A stretch of DNA of 64,000 bases from Lineolata rhizophorae (lineage: Eukaryota > Ascomycota > Dothideomycetes > Lineolatales > Lineolataceae): the NCBI GenBank assembly GCA_010093515.1, contig MU001687.1:134070-198069 (forward strand). Reading direction: 5' to 3'. A program made the translations under genes and the position numbers. This document shows positions 1-12,715 of this stretch, one piece after another. The notes under the pieces are model-generated. The model did no database searches, was not told where the DNA came from, and saw only the letters and a list, made by a program, of their open reading frames with translations. Within the stretch, counting starts at the first letter, position 1; every line of letters starts with the position of its first letter.

Positions 1-849
1 GAGAGGAGGACGGGCAGTTGGGAAGGCGGTTGCGGTCGAGAGGAGGCGGCACGGCCGCGGCGGACTCGCGACAAAACGCCGGCGTTCGGAACGCCGGGGT
101 CGATACGTACACGCTGAGAGACGGGCGGTGGCAACAGGCGCGGCACCCGTGTCCGGTGCGCGCAGCACTACATATCGTCGTCGAGGCGATGGCCGTGGAG
201 GGCGCGACGGTGGTCACCGGACCGTCGGGCGCCCGGTTGCGGAGAGCGATCGCCGGCCGGGTTGCGGAAAGCAATCCTGCCGCGGCCCAATGAGAATAGA
301 GCGCTTTGTTAAATCACGGCGATATCAACCCGACGCGCGTCGTCTGATTGGCCCTCGACCGCTCGAATTCGAGTCTCCATCGCCCCACGCCCGGCGCTAT
401 CGTGCGCGACACCCTCCGCCAAGCAAGACGCACAGGCCGGCCAAAGTTCAATGAGCGTCAGCATTGTTGTGTCTCTGGTTGCATTTCCCTCGTCACGAGA
501 CATGTCGCCCGGCCTGGAATTCGAACGAGAAATGCAGAACGAGGTGCATTTGTGCCTGCCAATGGACGGGCCGAGGCAGGCAGCAGAAACAAGAAGCCAG
601 ACCGAAAATAAAAGACAAAAGAGGCAAAAACGAAGGGACAAGGCTTCCAAGCATCATGTGCAACAGCCAATTGATCGTCACCCTCAATCCTATCGCATAC
701 CACACGCTCCGTATAGGACCCACGCTTGCCAGCCTGCGCCGTCGTCAAATCAAGCTCGCCCCCCAGCTCCATCCATGCCCGCCGAGCGACAAAGAAAAGA
801 AGGAAAAGCCCGCCTGTGGACCCTCTCACCAAGGCCATAGGCGTCGGAG
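1..849. other. Intergenic, no gene seen
   Basis: Several overlapping open frames exist on both strands, but none has a recognisable domain, a convincing start or splice signals. The right part must hold the 3' untranslated region of the small minus-strand gene that ends at 850. I see no repeat or RNA gene here. Confidence 0.5.
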
Positions 850-1420
850 TCAGTCGGCCATCTTGCCCATGGGCGGGTACTCGTTGCCCGCCTTCTCGAC
901 CTTGGGCGTGCAGGTGCACCACTCCTCGACCGGGTACTTGTCCATGACATTGGGCACGTGGTTGCCGCATCCCCACCACGTCGTCTTATCTGTTTGTGCG
1001 ATGCCCCCGTCGGTGTCCCGGGAGGGGCTTTTCAGGCAGGCCGCGGATTGGGCCGCCCTTCGTGGGCCCCCCGGTCCCCTCGGCATGCGTTAGACTCAGA
1101 TTCTTTTTTTTTCATGTTTTGGTCGTACGTTTTCGTAACCGGCGCGAAGCAAGGGAGCAAGGGAAAATGGGGCGAAGAGGTTGGATGGGACGTTGGGTGG
1201 TGGTTTTGTGCGCGCCGCAGCCTTGCCGGCCTGCCTGCCTGCCTGCCTGCCCCGCTATGCCCGTACTGGGCTGACAGGGTACGCAGGGCGTGCAGGTGCG
1301 GGTGCGGGTGCGCGGATGCGGGTGTTTGAGAAAGAGAGGGAGAGGGAGAGAGAGTGTGTGTGTGTGGATGTGGGCGGGCTAGCACGCACTGCAGTTGTCA
1401 CAAGTGGCCTTCTTGCACAT
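850..1420 (-). CDS. 56-residue cysteine-rich conserved fungal protein (2 exons)
   Basis: Exon 1 is 1390-1420 and encodes MCKKATCDNC plus one base. Exon 2 is 850-989 and continues as N-K-T-T-W-W-G-C-G-N-H to the stop. The intron (990-1389, 400 bp) has donor GTGCGT and acceptor ACAAACAG. The exons sum to 171 bases in one frame, giving 56 residues. Cysteines lie at 2, 7, 10, 18, 35 and 37 with His21. The CxxC, WWGCGxHxP and CTC blocks suggest a small metal-binding fold (inference). I recognise the pattern as one shared by many short unnamed fungal proteins; no function is known to me. The start sits only ten codons before the splice site, so simple ORF calling reports a false N-terminus. The intron is long for such a gene and carries (CTGC)n, GA and GT tracts. 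Confidence 0.85.
1230..1370. repeat. Simple repeats inside intron: (CTGC)n and GA/GT tracts
   Basis: Five CTGC units lie at about 1230-1250. A purine tract of GAGA/GGGA followed by (GT)n lies at about 1327-1370. Both are within the intron of the 56-residue protein gene and probably explain its unusual length. Confidence 0.8.
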
Positions 1421-2667
1421 CGCTGCGGTAGTTTCGGGATAAAAAAGAGGGCGTCGTCTGCGCGCTGGATCGGGCGGGGGTTGGTTTCTGTTGGTGGTCT
1501 AATTGGCCGCGGACCGTCAGTCAGTTGGGCGTCGCGCTCTCGCCTTGGGGACGGCGGTGTGATTCCCGACGGTGGACGGACAGGACTCTTGTTGGCGACT
1601 ACTTCGTCATTCGCACCTGTCGGGCGCTGCTTCGGCCGAGGGAATTGTCTAGACTGCGACGAGCTGAGGACTGCCCCTCCCTTTTATCGCGGCGGGGCCT
1701 GGGTTGGGCGGGCCGCGCCTACGCAGTAAACCACGTCCACCCGCCGCTCAACTGGTCGCCGACGACGCCGAGCGCCAACGTCGCCGACCTCCGTCACCGA
1801 CCTCCGCCACCGTCCCGTCACATCGGCGGTCTTTCCGCGCGCGACAAGCAATACCGTCATGCCGGTCTTTTTATTTCCCGTCCTGCAGACAGAAACTCCG
1901 ATTCTGGAGGCGGGCAGTTCGGCCTGGCAGCCAAAATTGTCGATAGACCTAATCAAGCCGGCGCGGCGGCCCTAATTCGACTATCATGCATACGCGCCCG
2001 TTTTTGTGGTTTCGCGGCAGCTAGCACACACCAAAGGGAAAAAAAAGAAAGCAAACCAAGCAGAATCCGGAAGCCAATCCAAAGAGATACGGGCCGCAGA
2101 TCGATCCTCGCACAAGCTGAGCCTATCCGAGCGCGCGATGCCGGCGGCCGGCGCCCGTCTGGCCAATCGGGGGACAAGCCCGACGCACGACGACGGCCAA
2201 TCGCTTGCCGCCTCAACCAAAAGTTCCTTTGCAGGGCCGAGCACTCGGTCCGCTCCAGCTCTCGTCGACATCGCCCCCAATTCCAGAAATACATATCCCA
2301 ATACTAGCCGAAAAGCAGAGCATCTCATTCAAAAAAGACATTGAGCGAACAGAACGTGAAAGGGCAGTGAAAGCAACGAAAGCAGCGCTAGCCACCCATA
2401 AAAAGAATGAGAGCAGACGATGCGACAACCCCCCGGACATGTTGCCGAATAGATCGAGCGCGCAATGCTAATCGAGACAAGAAAGGAAAAAAAAAACGGT
2501 GGGAAAAGTTCGCGCGCCTTGACAATGCGGGTTGCTGTAATTCGAGATTGCCGCCCAAAACGTTAACCATATTGCGTGCTATGGGTATACGCGATTGAAA
2601 AAAGGGGATCTGGGGATTAGTGAATGCAGTTACGGGGCCGTGGCCGAAGGTGGACCGTTTGGGGAGC
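1421..2667. other. Intergenic between two minus-strand genes
   Basis: This holds the promoter of the 56-residue protein gene and the 3' end of the transcription factor gene. Open frames here are short, overlap on both strands and show no domain. No RNA gene or mobile element was seen. Confidence 0.5.
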
Positions 2668-5600
2668 TCAGCCGTACGGGGCGCCGAAGGAGCCCTCTTG
2701 CTCGCCGTTGATGCACTTCGAGACGGACTCGAGTATCGACACATTGATTTTCATCGTCGGGGAAATCGGCGAAAGCTGCCGTAGGAATTTGATCGTGCGG
2801 TCCAGAAGCTGGTTGGTCTTCCCAGGCGGGATGAGCGGCCGCAGCCACGAGTTGTGGACTGCCGCAAGGACGAGGACGTTCCCAAATTGACTTGTCGAGT
2901 GTTCATGTCAGCATGCGTAGCCCCTTTTCCATCCCACACAGCTAAATCTCGAGAGGTCACTTACGCCTGCGCCGTGCCAAACATGTTGGTGACGATCGGC
3001 CGACCTCTAAGGCCATCAAACGCAATGGTGCTTTGGATCGCGGCGTCGATGCAAGTCTTGCAAGAACGAAGCTCCTTCAGATTAATTTGGCGATGCCCAT
3101 TAGGGGGCATGCTCCGCGCCATGAGATTGCTCGCGTGGATCTGACTCGGATCTTCGACAAGCTCCGGCGGGATAGGAATAGGCTTTCGCTGATGAAGCGC
3201 TCGGTCGATTACAGGCCTCGTCACGATGTATTTCCCGCCGTAGTACTTGGCTCGCATTCGCGCTGTGTTGATGTCCGGCGAGGGCGGATCCGAGTCTTCC
3301 CACCTGAAAGTCGGCGGGAGGCAGTTTCGCCAATCTTCAAACTGCTGCTCAAGCAGCGTAGCTCCCGCCGACGCCCAGCCTCTCGGAGGACCCATTTGCC
3401 CTGGTTGAAGTGTCGCTGTTAGCGTAGTCTTTGGGATTGCGATATCTCAAGTCCGGCTTACTTGCTGAGTATAGCGCTTTGTGCACACGGTTAAGAATCT
3501 TCCGGAGCTGGACTTGGGCAGAGTAGAAGATCATCACCGAGATCTCGTTCTCCGTGTCCTCTGGAGCATCCACTGGCATCTCGAGGCAGACATTGTCGGG
3601 ATATCCAATTCTTTCTTCGTATGAGGAAAGCCCGCTCGGCTTCAGAGTCTCCATCTCAGCAAGAATATCACTGCATTAAGAGTTAGCGGTGTACGGCCTC
3701 CCCGAGCCACTAATCCAGCCCTCTTACCTTTCAAGCTGCAGCGACGTCCAATAAGCAAATTTGATCAGCGTTCTTCTCGGACTGTTAGACTTGAAGACTT
3801 GACCCATTTCCACTCGTTCCGGCTCTGGAGGCTTCAGGGCTTCCCGTTCCCTAAATGCGGAATGCTGTTAGAACTGCGCTTCATCGTGGTTTCCGACATG
3901 AAATTCAACTAACTTGTCTACGAGCAAGCGGCTTGCCCTGGACGCCAGGTTGATCCAAGTCCAGCTTTCCATCACCCGAGTGAGCTGGCCCATGTAGAGC
4001 CCAGCTAGCAGGAAGGCCTGGGCGTGCGCCAACTCGTTCCCAGCTATGATGTTCGCCAGTATGTCGCACGCAAATGCGTAATAGGCCAGGCCAGGAACAA
4101 CGTCTATGTTACGCAGATTTCCATCCCTCCGGTCTGAAATAGGGATGTTTTCGGCCGATAATTTCCGCGGAAACCCGTATCCGTTGTTCGTAGGGGAGGG
4201 GCTCGGATGCGTAGAGTGAGACGAAATCGGAGATGGCTTGATGGTGCTGGGCGGCGAATCCGTCGAGTTCCACATTTGCGACGCGTGCTCCGCTACGTAT
4301 TCGACGGTCCCTGGCAGTGCCGGAAGCGGGTCCCTGTGTTCGCATATCTTTCCTAGGGCAAGTACCAGTAGAACAATTGCGTTTCCTACCGTCCGCTCCG
4401 GCATTCGTCTGGTCTGCATCGGGCTGTGGCGCTCGGCCATGACGGGAGATGGGCCAGAAGTCGGGCCTTCCGAACGCTTGCGCTTCATTCGCACCCCGCT
4501 TTCCGAGTTCAGCATACCCGTAGGTAGCGGTCCGGTCATGCTGCTCTGAGGAACAAAAGACGGCCACGAAGGAACACCGTAGTGACGAATGAACGTTTCC
4601 ACCATGTTACTCAGCCGACGTTTGTCCAGAAAAGGGTGAAGAATATGGATATGCCGAAGGTAACTGTGCATGAGGCGCTTCACGGTAGCTTCGTCAAACT
4701 TCAGTGAGCCGTCTGGATTCAATCCTCCAGGATGCTCTCGTCTAAACCCCTCAGGCTGGAGATGATGCGGATGTTGAAACTGCGACTGTCCCATTTCGAA
4801 CCCATTGCCCCACAAACCGTCCGTTGAGGGAGGAGTGGGATAATCGTCGCTGCCTGAACTGTTTGCAGGACTTCCTTGGTCGCGGATGCCGCGAGATCCG
4901 TCGTTGTTGTCCTCGCCTTCGCCTCGTCCCCAGACTCTTAGGAGGCCGCGGTTCGCCTCCGCTTCAACGACATAGTTCGTGTGGGCCGGGCTGTCGCGGG
5001 TAAAAAATGATGCTATACTGGGCCATTCCAGCAATTTGTGCGCGGGTGACGTATGCTCGTTTGAGAACACATCGTCTCCTGGAAGAACCTGTTCATCGGC
5101 TGGGAGGTTGACTGTTTCATGGACGGTGTCCGCCTCGTTTTGTTCGGGAGCTGGAGGAACAAACGCCAAAGGTGGCGTATCTTGTACTGGCGGATGAACA
5201 AGAGGCGGCGGTCTGTCGGCCTCCGGCCCAGGCGCAATCGATCTTATGGAAGCGGAACGAGATTCGACGTTCGGTGAGACGTCCATTGGCGGCATTCCCG
5301 GCGCAAAAGTCTTTACCAAGAACCCGTATATCTTTTCCATACCCTCTTCAAGCCTGGATATACGCAAAGTCAATTCGTTCACAGTGCGTTCGGACCTGGA
5401 ACCTTGTAAGAACCAAACTGAAGTCGACACGGGGAAGTTCAAAACAGGGATCGCGTACTTTGGGGGTGGAACATCCTTATACTCGCATTCGTGGTTGTTG
5501 TCCCGGCAAAAGCTGCATGGTCGCTCCTCGCTGCACTTCTGCTTTCGTTGACGGCACGTGTTGCAGGCCTTCCCGGAAACCATGAGTAACGGATGAACGA

Positions 5601-6514
5601 TAACCAAAACGCTAGTAGGGCGCACTCACCATGGTCGCCCTGATCTGCTTTCTCCTCGCGGCGGGACCGCCTGAGCCGAACGGCGTCTGCGCGCCGTACT
5701 GAGTTTGGTAGCCGGTTACTGGAGTTGGCGGATAGGATTGGGACGGGTGCATGGCGGCCCCAGCGTACTGTTGGGGCGCCTCCTGCTTGGGCATCGGCGG
5801 ATAGCCATTGTGCGCCGGCGCGGCCGCGTGCGGGTCCGGGTATCCTGGGTGGTACATCTGAGTCTGGGGGCCATGATCCATAGATGGAGGACTACCTTCT
5901 ACCACAGACCGCCGCTGTGGCTCGGCTGGCGCCAGCTGCGATGGAGTTCCGGCGGGCCTCGTGTAAGGCGAGTCGAGCGAGTAGGACCTTTGCTGGGCCT
6001 GCGGCGGGTTCACCGGCGGTACATATGCCGGGCGCGAGGCGTACGGATGCTCCAAGGTTGAGGGCGGCGGATGCTGCTGCGGGTGCGGCAGATCACGATG
6101 ATTGGGCACCGACGGACGAGAGTCCAGTGGGGTACCAGTTGACTCGCGCGGATAGTGCGGAGGTGGCGGGTGTTGGGAACCAGGCTGATGCGGCGGCGGA
6201 GGCGGCGGAGGCTGCGGCGGATGGGGTCCTGGACCTGGATGTTGGTGCGGCAGCGGCAAGCCGTGCGGATGATGGGATGGATGAGGCTCCGAATAAGGCG
6301 CTGGCCGGGCAGAGGAGGAAGGCTGAGGAGCGTGCGGCGGCGGAAGAGGAGCCTGAGGTGGAGGTGGAGGCGGAGGCGGAGGCGGAGGAGGCGGAGGAGG
6401 AGGGTGGGTATGGTGAAGTGGAGGCGGAGCTTGGGAAACAGGCGGGGGTAGGCCTGAGTTCTGAGGGTCGAGACGAAGCCGTTTGCTCTTGACGTCCGGA
6501 TCGCCGTTGTCCAT
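2668..6514 (-). CDS. Zn2Cys6 fungal-specific transcription factor, 1155 aa, 7 exons
   Basis: Exons (minus): 5630-6514, 5459-5568, 3914-5395, 3728-3850, 3462-3670, 2965-3400, 2668-2890; sum 3468 bases, 1155 residues. Introns are 57-74 bp with good GT-AG ends. Residues 1-295 are a Pro/His/Gln-rich arm, with KSKR near the start and RRKQIRAT at its end. The binuclear cluster follows at once: Cys297, 300, 307, 313, 316 and 323 (C-x2-C-x6-C-x5-C-x2-C-x6-C). A short heptad-like stretch (SERTVNELTLRISRLEEG) comes next, as in linker/dimerisation regions of this class. From about residue 560 to 1000 the sequence fits the fungal transcription factor middle homology region (FDEATVKRLMHSYLRHIHILHPF, then ARxHAQxFLLAGLY-type blocks). 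The last residues are GSFGAPYG. It should be a nuclear DNA-binding regulator. I cannot assign the target pathway or a gene name. A large gene-free region lies upstream. Confidence 0.88.
6095..6420 (-). repeat. Poly-Pro / low-complexity coding tract
   Basis: Inside exon 1 of the transcription factor, GGTGGAGGCGGAGG-type repeats on the plus strand encode long proline runs mixed with His and Gln. It is a simple-sequence expansion within the N-terminal arm, before the zinc cluster. Confidence 0.75.
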
Positions 6515-9500
6515 GGCTGGTCAAGTCTGATGATGCAGTCGCTCAGGCCATGCGGGTGATGCAACGTCCAGGGCCGGGAGGGAATTCCAAACCAAACGGG
6601 GAGGGGGGGTAGTGGGGGGGGATGGGGGCGGCCGAGACATGCACACCCGTTCAGCCGGGCTTGGGAGGGGGGGTGTGTTCGAGGGAGCACCCTGAGTGGC
6701 AGGCGTCTCGGACGGCGGAGTGAAGAGGGCAGGCGCGGGTTGCGGCAGAGAGTGGGTGGCAGCGGCGTAGGGCAGCGGGCGAGGCAGGAGATGGAGAAGG
6801 CGCGCCGGCGGGCGGAGCAGGCAAGGCCGGGGCCGAGGGCGCCTAGAGGGCAGGCGCGCGGCGGGAAGGGCCCGAGAAGCGGCGCCGCGCTCAGGTCCCA
6901 GGGCTCAAGCAACCCAGCGTGTCGGAGAGCAGCCGTACCATGGACGCGGGCGGGCCGAGTCGAGCTGCTGGACGCCACCAGAGCGCGCCTCTGCTCAGCG
7001 ACGCTCCGGCGCAGGTGGATCTCGCTTGCGGCCTCCGGGGGCGATTAGGTGCCTTGAGTCCTGAAGCGAGCGGCGTCGACGGCCGGCGATGGCGTCGATG
7101 GCGCGGGGGACGGTGGGCCCTGGGGGCGGCCCCGGTGCGTTGCCGTGCTGGACGAGAGCGCGGTACTGGGCCGCGGGCCTAGCAGCCAGCCGCGCTCTCT
7201 TGTTCCTGGCCGGCCGCCGGGCGCGAGCAGCGGGAAGCAGCCCGGGCGGGAGGAAGGGGGAGGAGGGGGGAGGGGGAAGGGAGGGGCTCTACCTAGTTAC
7301 GGGGCGCGGGCGGGCAGCAGCGAGCAGCGCACGGCTGGGTTTGCGAGTGCGCGCGCGGCGCCGCGGCGGACGACCGCTGGGCTAGCAGGCCTGTGGACGT
7401 TGCTCTTGGGCGCCGGGCACCAAGATCGACCGCTCGCTCGATGGCCGGTCTCGCGCAAATTTCGCCGCGGGCGCAGTCGTGCGGCGGCGCGGGCTCGCGG
7501 GCTCAGGCCGGGAGCTCGACCGCGCAGCGGGCTAGCGGGCGGCGGGGGCGCTTGCGGGCAGCAGCAGCGGCGGCGGCGGCGGCGGGCGGCGGCGAGAGAG
7601 GGCAGGCGGTGCGCTGCTGCGCGAGTAATTCGAGGCGGATGCCACAGGCCCAGATGCGGCATGGCCAAGCATCAGCAGCGGAAGTGGGAATTCCTCAAGA
7701 TTTGCGGCCGGTTTTTGATGGCTTCGATCAGCGCCGGCGCGCCGCTCGCTAAACCCTCCGCAGCAGCCCCCGAAGAGAGGTGGGCCCCGCCGCCGCCGCC
7801 AACCGCCGCCCTGGAGCTGCGCGCCCGACCCCCGCGCGCCCGCCCGGGGTCTCTCGTCCGGTCCGCGGCCCATTGGCAGCACGGCAGCACCAGCGGCGCC
7901 GCCAGGTCATCGACGACGACGACGGTCGCTGGGAGCGTGCGGCTATCCTCACGGCCGTGCCACCGCAGCCGCCCGGCCCGGACGCATGCCGCACGAAGCA
8001 ACAATGGACAATGCCCCAGGACGCAATGCGTACCGGGCGCGCTCGGGTCGGCGCAGCGGGGGGGCAGATCCCTTCCCAAACGGCGCGCTTCCTTGGGACC
8101 CAAACATGGCATCGCCCGCGGACCCTGGCGCCCGCCAACGCTCCCCCTCCTTGCCGTGGGCCAGCCATGGCGCGCCACCAGCCTCCGCGGCATCCGGGGT
8201 CGCGCGCGCACGCGAAATGCCCACCCGCGCACGGCGGGCCTCCACGGTGCTAGTGCGCGGCGCGTCGCGCAGTAATCGCGTGGACCGTGCGCTCGCGACT
8301 GCGCAGCTAGCAGCATGTACATACGCACATGGTATGTACGCTATTGCATGGGATGGCCGGTCGCGGGGCGCCGCCAGTCTGGAGCAGCAAATGGAGCGCA
8401 TCGTCAGGTAGCAGCCGCATCCTTTTCCCTTTCTCCTCGCGCCGCTGCCGGCACGCGGCAGTGGGGGACGGAGTGGGAGTCGCGGCGGGCGCCGGCCAGG
8501 GGCCGCGCAGCGCCTGGCGCTCGCCGCGCGTGCGCTTCCGCCGGCGCACGGGACCGGGGCGGCCCCGTCGTCGCCCTTGGAAACAGTCGGCCGTTGTCGC
8601 CGCTGCCCGCCCCGTCCCACGGTTGCTCCGTCCGGGCCTGTGGCCGGAGCGGGCGCGCAACCAAGGCACGCAGCTGCCCGCGGCCTCCGCCTGCCTGCGG
8701 CTCGGGCTGCCGACGCTTTCGGCCTGCGTCTGTCTGCCCGGCAGACTCGCCCAGCCCTCCGTCGCCGGCGGGGTTGGGCTGCAGGCGGGCGGGCGTGCGC
8801 GCGTGCGTGCGTCGGCCCCGGCGTCTTGTCGCAGGCCCGGCGTCGCTTAACACCTCGCAAGAGTCCCTGGGTGCCCCCAGACGTGCCCAAGCCCCCCCCC
8901 GCCGCCCCTTGCCCTCCGGCCTGGAACCCCCCCACCACCCCGGCGCGGGCTGCTCGCATGGGCCCCACAGCTTCGTGTCCGCCGCGAAGCAGCCTGTACG
9001 CCGTAGAGCCCCAAGCCAAGCCCCGTCATCTATTCCCCGACCAGAGTCGCCCAGCCCTCGCTCTCTCGTCCCGCCCTGGCCCTGCCCTGCCCTGCGGCCT
9101 GGAGTGGAAACGACGTCGCCTGAAAGAACATTCCAAGGGCCAGCCGTATCGCCCAGCACCGGCCGAAGTGACGCCGCGTTTCTTGCCCATCCCAGACGCA
9201 CGAGTCAGCCCACTTCGAACTATCATGACCGCTCGCCCAAATGCCCGTTATGGCGCCACTTCGGGCGCCTTCGCCTTGCCCCAGGCGCTCTCTCTCTCTC
9301 CAACCGCCCCACACTCATCTACCTACGCCCGTCATTCCCCCCTCTCGTCTCGTCTCTCCTCCTCCGCCCGAGTCGACCTGCAATAGAGTGCGACACGTCC
9401 TAACACTTCAAGCCCAAAACAGCGTGCCATCGCAAATTGCGCCTACACAAAACAGGCACGGGCCCTCTGGGACGTCGAACCCCCCTGCTGGCTACACAGG

Positions 9501-9950
9501 CAATGTGGGGACCATCTTGCTCGGTGTCGGCGCACGGCCGGGGCCGGACAAGCTTCTCCCTAGAGAAACGCCGTGCGGTCGGCTCTTTTCCACGACCACC
9601 AATCGTTCCCCCTCGCCGCCATCGGCCGCGAACCTCGTGGCTTTGGGGATAGGCGAAAAGGAAGAAGGTCTCGGGCCGCCACCGCTTCGCAGCCTTTTCG
9701 CCCCGCGCGCGCGAGAAGCCGGCGTCCTCTCGTGGCCACCACACTACTGGCACCAACCAACAACATGGCGCGTCCGCGTCCCCAATTGGGCCGGGACGCT
9801 CGCTTCTCAAAGACGACCGTCGGCGGCCACGCGAGATATCGCCGCCTCCGGTTGACTCGCACCGCAACCTCGGCGTACTTGTTGCGACTGACTGGCTCTG
9901 TGTCGGATTGCGTGTTTTTGTGAGCGCGGGAATTTTTTCTCCCCTATACT
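6515..9950. other. GC-rich gene-free block (promoter / 5' region of the transcription factor gene)
   Basis: Long open frames run on both strands at once because stop codons are rare in such GC-rich sequence. Their translations are Arg/Ala/Pro/Gly-rich, lack domains and mirror each other, so I do not call them genes. The right part (about 9270-9370) is pyrimidine-rich on plus. At least part is likely promoter or 5' untranslated sequence of the minus-strand transcription factor. No tRNA, rRNA or mobile element was recognised. Confidence 0.45.
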
Positions 9951-12715
9951 TTTCTGTCTTGCCTTGGTGACAAATTTTCAGTGCTCACTCGTGTTGGCAA
10001 CAAGTCTGGGCCTTGGCCTTGGCTCCCGAGGGCCTTTTGGTCCTTCGGTCCTCGGCCCACGGAAGGACAGACAGGTTGGGTGAGGGGCCGCCTGCTGAAT
10101 CACGGGCGAGCCTTGCGGTCTGCGGCTGTGCGTTTGCTGACCCTGAGACTTCACTGCATGACAGCCGGTCGAGGTCACAGGGACAAGACGTTGGCATATG
10201 TCCAAGTGAATAAGAAAGCCTAGCAAGTAAAGGACTCGCTGCACGGCGAAACTCTTCGTGACCCCGATGGCCTATCCCTTGCTCTCTCCAGCTTTCCATC
10301 GTCTCGGACCGGGGACATCCTTCCAACGCCTTGCCACGTGCCGGGCGTTCACTAGGATTTTGCTTCCGTCGTCGTTCGCGGGAGGCTCTACAGCTGCTTT
10401 GGGATAGCCTGGAGCGCCACCATGTTGTCTCATTTTCGATCATGGGTTAGAGGCCTCCGAGGACAGGCGGCTTCCGTACTCCGTACCCAATCTACCTAGT
10501 GCCCATGGCTATCGCACTCTCATCGGGCGATCGAGCGGCCGAGGGGCCCCCGGTGGGAAGGAGGGCTGGGGCTCCCACAGGACCTTCACCCATCAGTCTT
10601 CAGCTTGCCACTCTCATGTCCCCTAGTTCAGTTCCGCGGACCACAGCGGATCTGGGCTAATCAAAAGGTCAAGAGGTAACTCCACTGTAGCCGTACTAGG
10701 AGTAAGGTTTTCACACCATTCGCTCAGTCGGCGTCGCTCTAAGTCCAAAGCTGCGCGCCTCGATTGGCCGTAGCGCTTTTCGTCATATCGACTCCATAAT
10801 TTCGGGTTTCCCGTCACCGCTACTCGATAACGCGCCTCACTCGCTGCGATCTCACCATCGGGCGGTCAGGTTTCACCTGTTCACGACACCCTCCGGGGTC
10901 CGTTTAGCTGCCGCTAGCGCGCTGTCCGGCGGCGGCGGCCGTGAACCAGCGCCTTGCCCGCGCCCTTCCCACGGCCTACCGCCGGTGGTTTTCCCCACCT
11001 CGGCCGGCACTTGAAGGAGAAAGCTCGGGGGGAGGACTGGAGACCTGGCATAGCGCGCGGGCGGGATGGCCGACCAGAAGCTGGATCGACCACTCTGGGC
11101 CCCGTTTCGGTACCAAGCGGCTCCCGCACGGAGTTTGGCGGCCAGCGATCCAGGCCCGACGCCGTGGTTGGGGACCGTTGGTGGCAGTCGGGGACAGAGA
11201 TCGTTGGTACGGTGCTACCTTGTAGGTCGAGATGCGCCTGGCCCCAGGGGTTTCGAGATGCGGTCTTTGCCTTGGCCCGAACGAGATACGACGAGCTACA
11301 CGTCCAGCACTGCTACGGAGTATAGGTACCTGGGTTCCTAGGGATGGTCGATGGGCATATCTCCCTCCCCGTCTGGATTGACCGGTTTCCTGCAGGCATC
11401 CCGGGGCGCGCGTACATAATAGATACGGCGGCTTTTCTGTAATACATACAGTAACGAGATATAGCACATACGGACACACGGAGCACACATGGGGGTTGAC
11501 GATCAATGATTGTGGTCGATTCCTAAACCGGCAGAAAACACAGGCGGTGGGTCGGGTGGCCTGTGTCGAGCGCTCGTCGTCGTCGGCCAGGAAAGTCGTG
11601 CCGAACGCGAGATGCGACGATGCAAGGTGGTTGGACGAGAAGGGCCAGGTCAAGTGGACACCCGGCAACACTCGGATATCAGTGGATCGCTTTTCATTTC
11701 GTTGGTTTTTCATTCGGTTTTCTAATTGCGAAAAGGAAAAAGTAAAAGTTAAAAGGAAACCAAAAGCACACACGAGGCCAAGAGCTACTAATTGATGGAC
11801 GGCGGGTCGGGACGAACCTGCGCGACCTGCGCGCCGACTCGTATACAGCGGCAGCCACGCCGTTGAGCTATCGCATATGTATGTACTTTGTCCGTCCCGC
11901 TCTAGGCCGGACAATGTGATGTGTGGAGTGCGCTGTATGGTGCTGCTCACTCGTTGCTTTTTTATTCGGATGCACTGCAGCCGAAAAGCGTGCCATCGGC
12001 CTCGCAGTCCTCCGCCCGGCGACCCCAGGCGATTGATCACCTACCAGATTATTTTTATCGGGCGACTGCGGCGGGCGCCCGGCGCGAGATGACACCGGGG
12101 CTCGCTGAGTGTTCTGGAAGGTCTGGAAGTGAGCCTTGGGGCTGTTGATCGGCCCCGGAAATGAAGGATGTGAAGCAGAAAGGGGGTCGCGGCTGCGGTG
12201 TCTGCTACACCGAGCGGTGTCTCAGGCCGCCCGAAGCGGCAACATCGCGACCCTTCCACGCAACGCAGCGCATCGCCCCCCCCAGCCCCTTCGACGCCGG
12301 CTGCGTACATACGCAGACAGCGCGTGTGGGAAGCGGCAAACTCAGATCCCGCTCGAGAGCAAGACCGGTCTCCGTCTTTTCGGGCGCCTCTCGAGCCGTT
12401 GCTTGCCAAGCGGGATTGTCGCAGGCTTTTGAATTGCAGCCAAACGATGGCATCCAAGGTCGCCCGGCCGAGGCACGGCCTGCCCTGCCGCTGCATAAAA
12501 CTCCTCCAAAACACGGAAAGCGGGAGGCCGAGCCACGGACGGGAGAGCCGCAAAACCTGGGAAAGCCGTGGGCGATCCCGTCCCTTCTGTTCAGCCCGTC
12601 TTCTACCCGCGGCCTTCTCTGCGTCTTCTTCTTTTTCGTAGTTCTTGCGACCCTAACCTCCCCCAAGTCCTCCGTCCATGCCACTCCAATTCCTCTCCGA
12701 TAGCCTCGCGCCGCC
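9951..12715. other. Intergenic, nothing recognised
   Basis: Composition is more balanced than in the preceding block. Open frames are short and without domains. The segment at about 12560-12715, just before the P450 start, has pyrimidine-rich stretches typical of fungal core promoters. I looked for tRNA genes and found none that fold correctly. Confidence 0.45.

Noticed and set aside
515-620. Possible B-box (GTTCGAATTCC) on minus
   Set aside because: No matching A-box or stems upstream; treated as chance.
7145-9403. Long plus and minus frames (up to 376 codons) in the GC-rich block
   Set aside because: They coexist on both strands, have Arg/Ala/Pro composition, often start at non-ATG codons and show no domain or splice logic.
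11795-11875. tRNA-like stretch on minus (TAGCTCAACGG followed by GGTTCGTCCC)
   Set aside because: A- and B-box-like words are present at suitable spacing, but the anticodon, T and acceptor stems do not pair.
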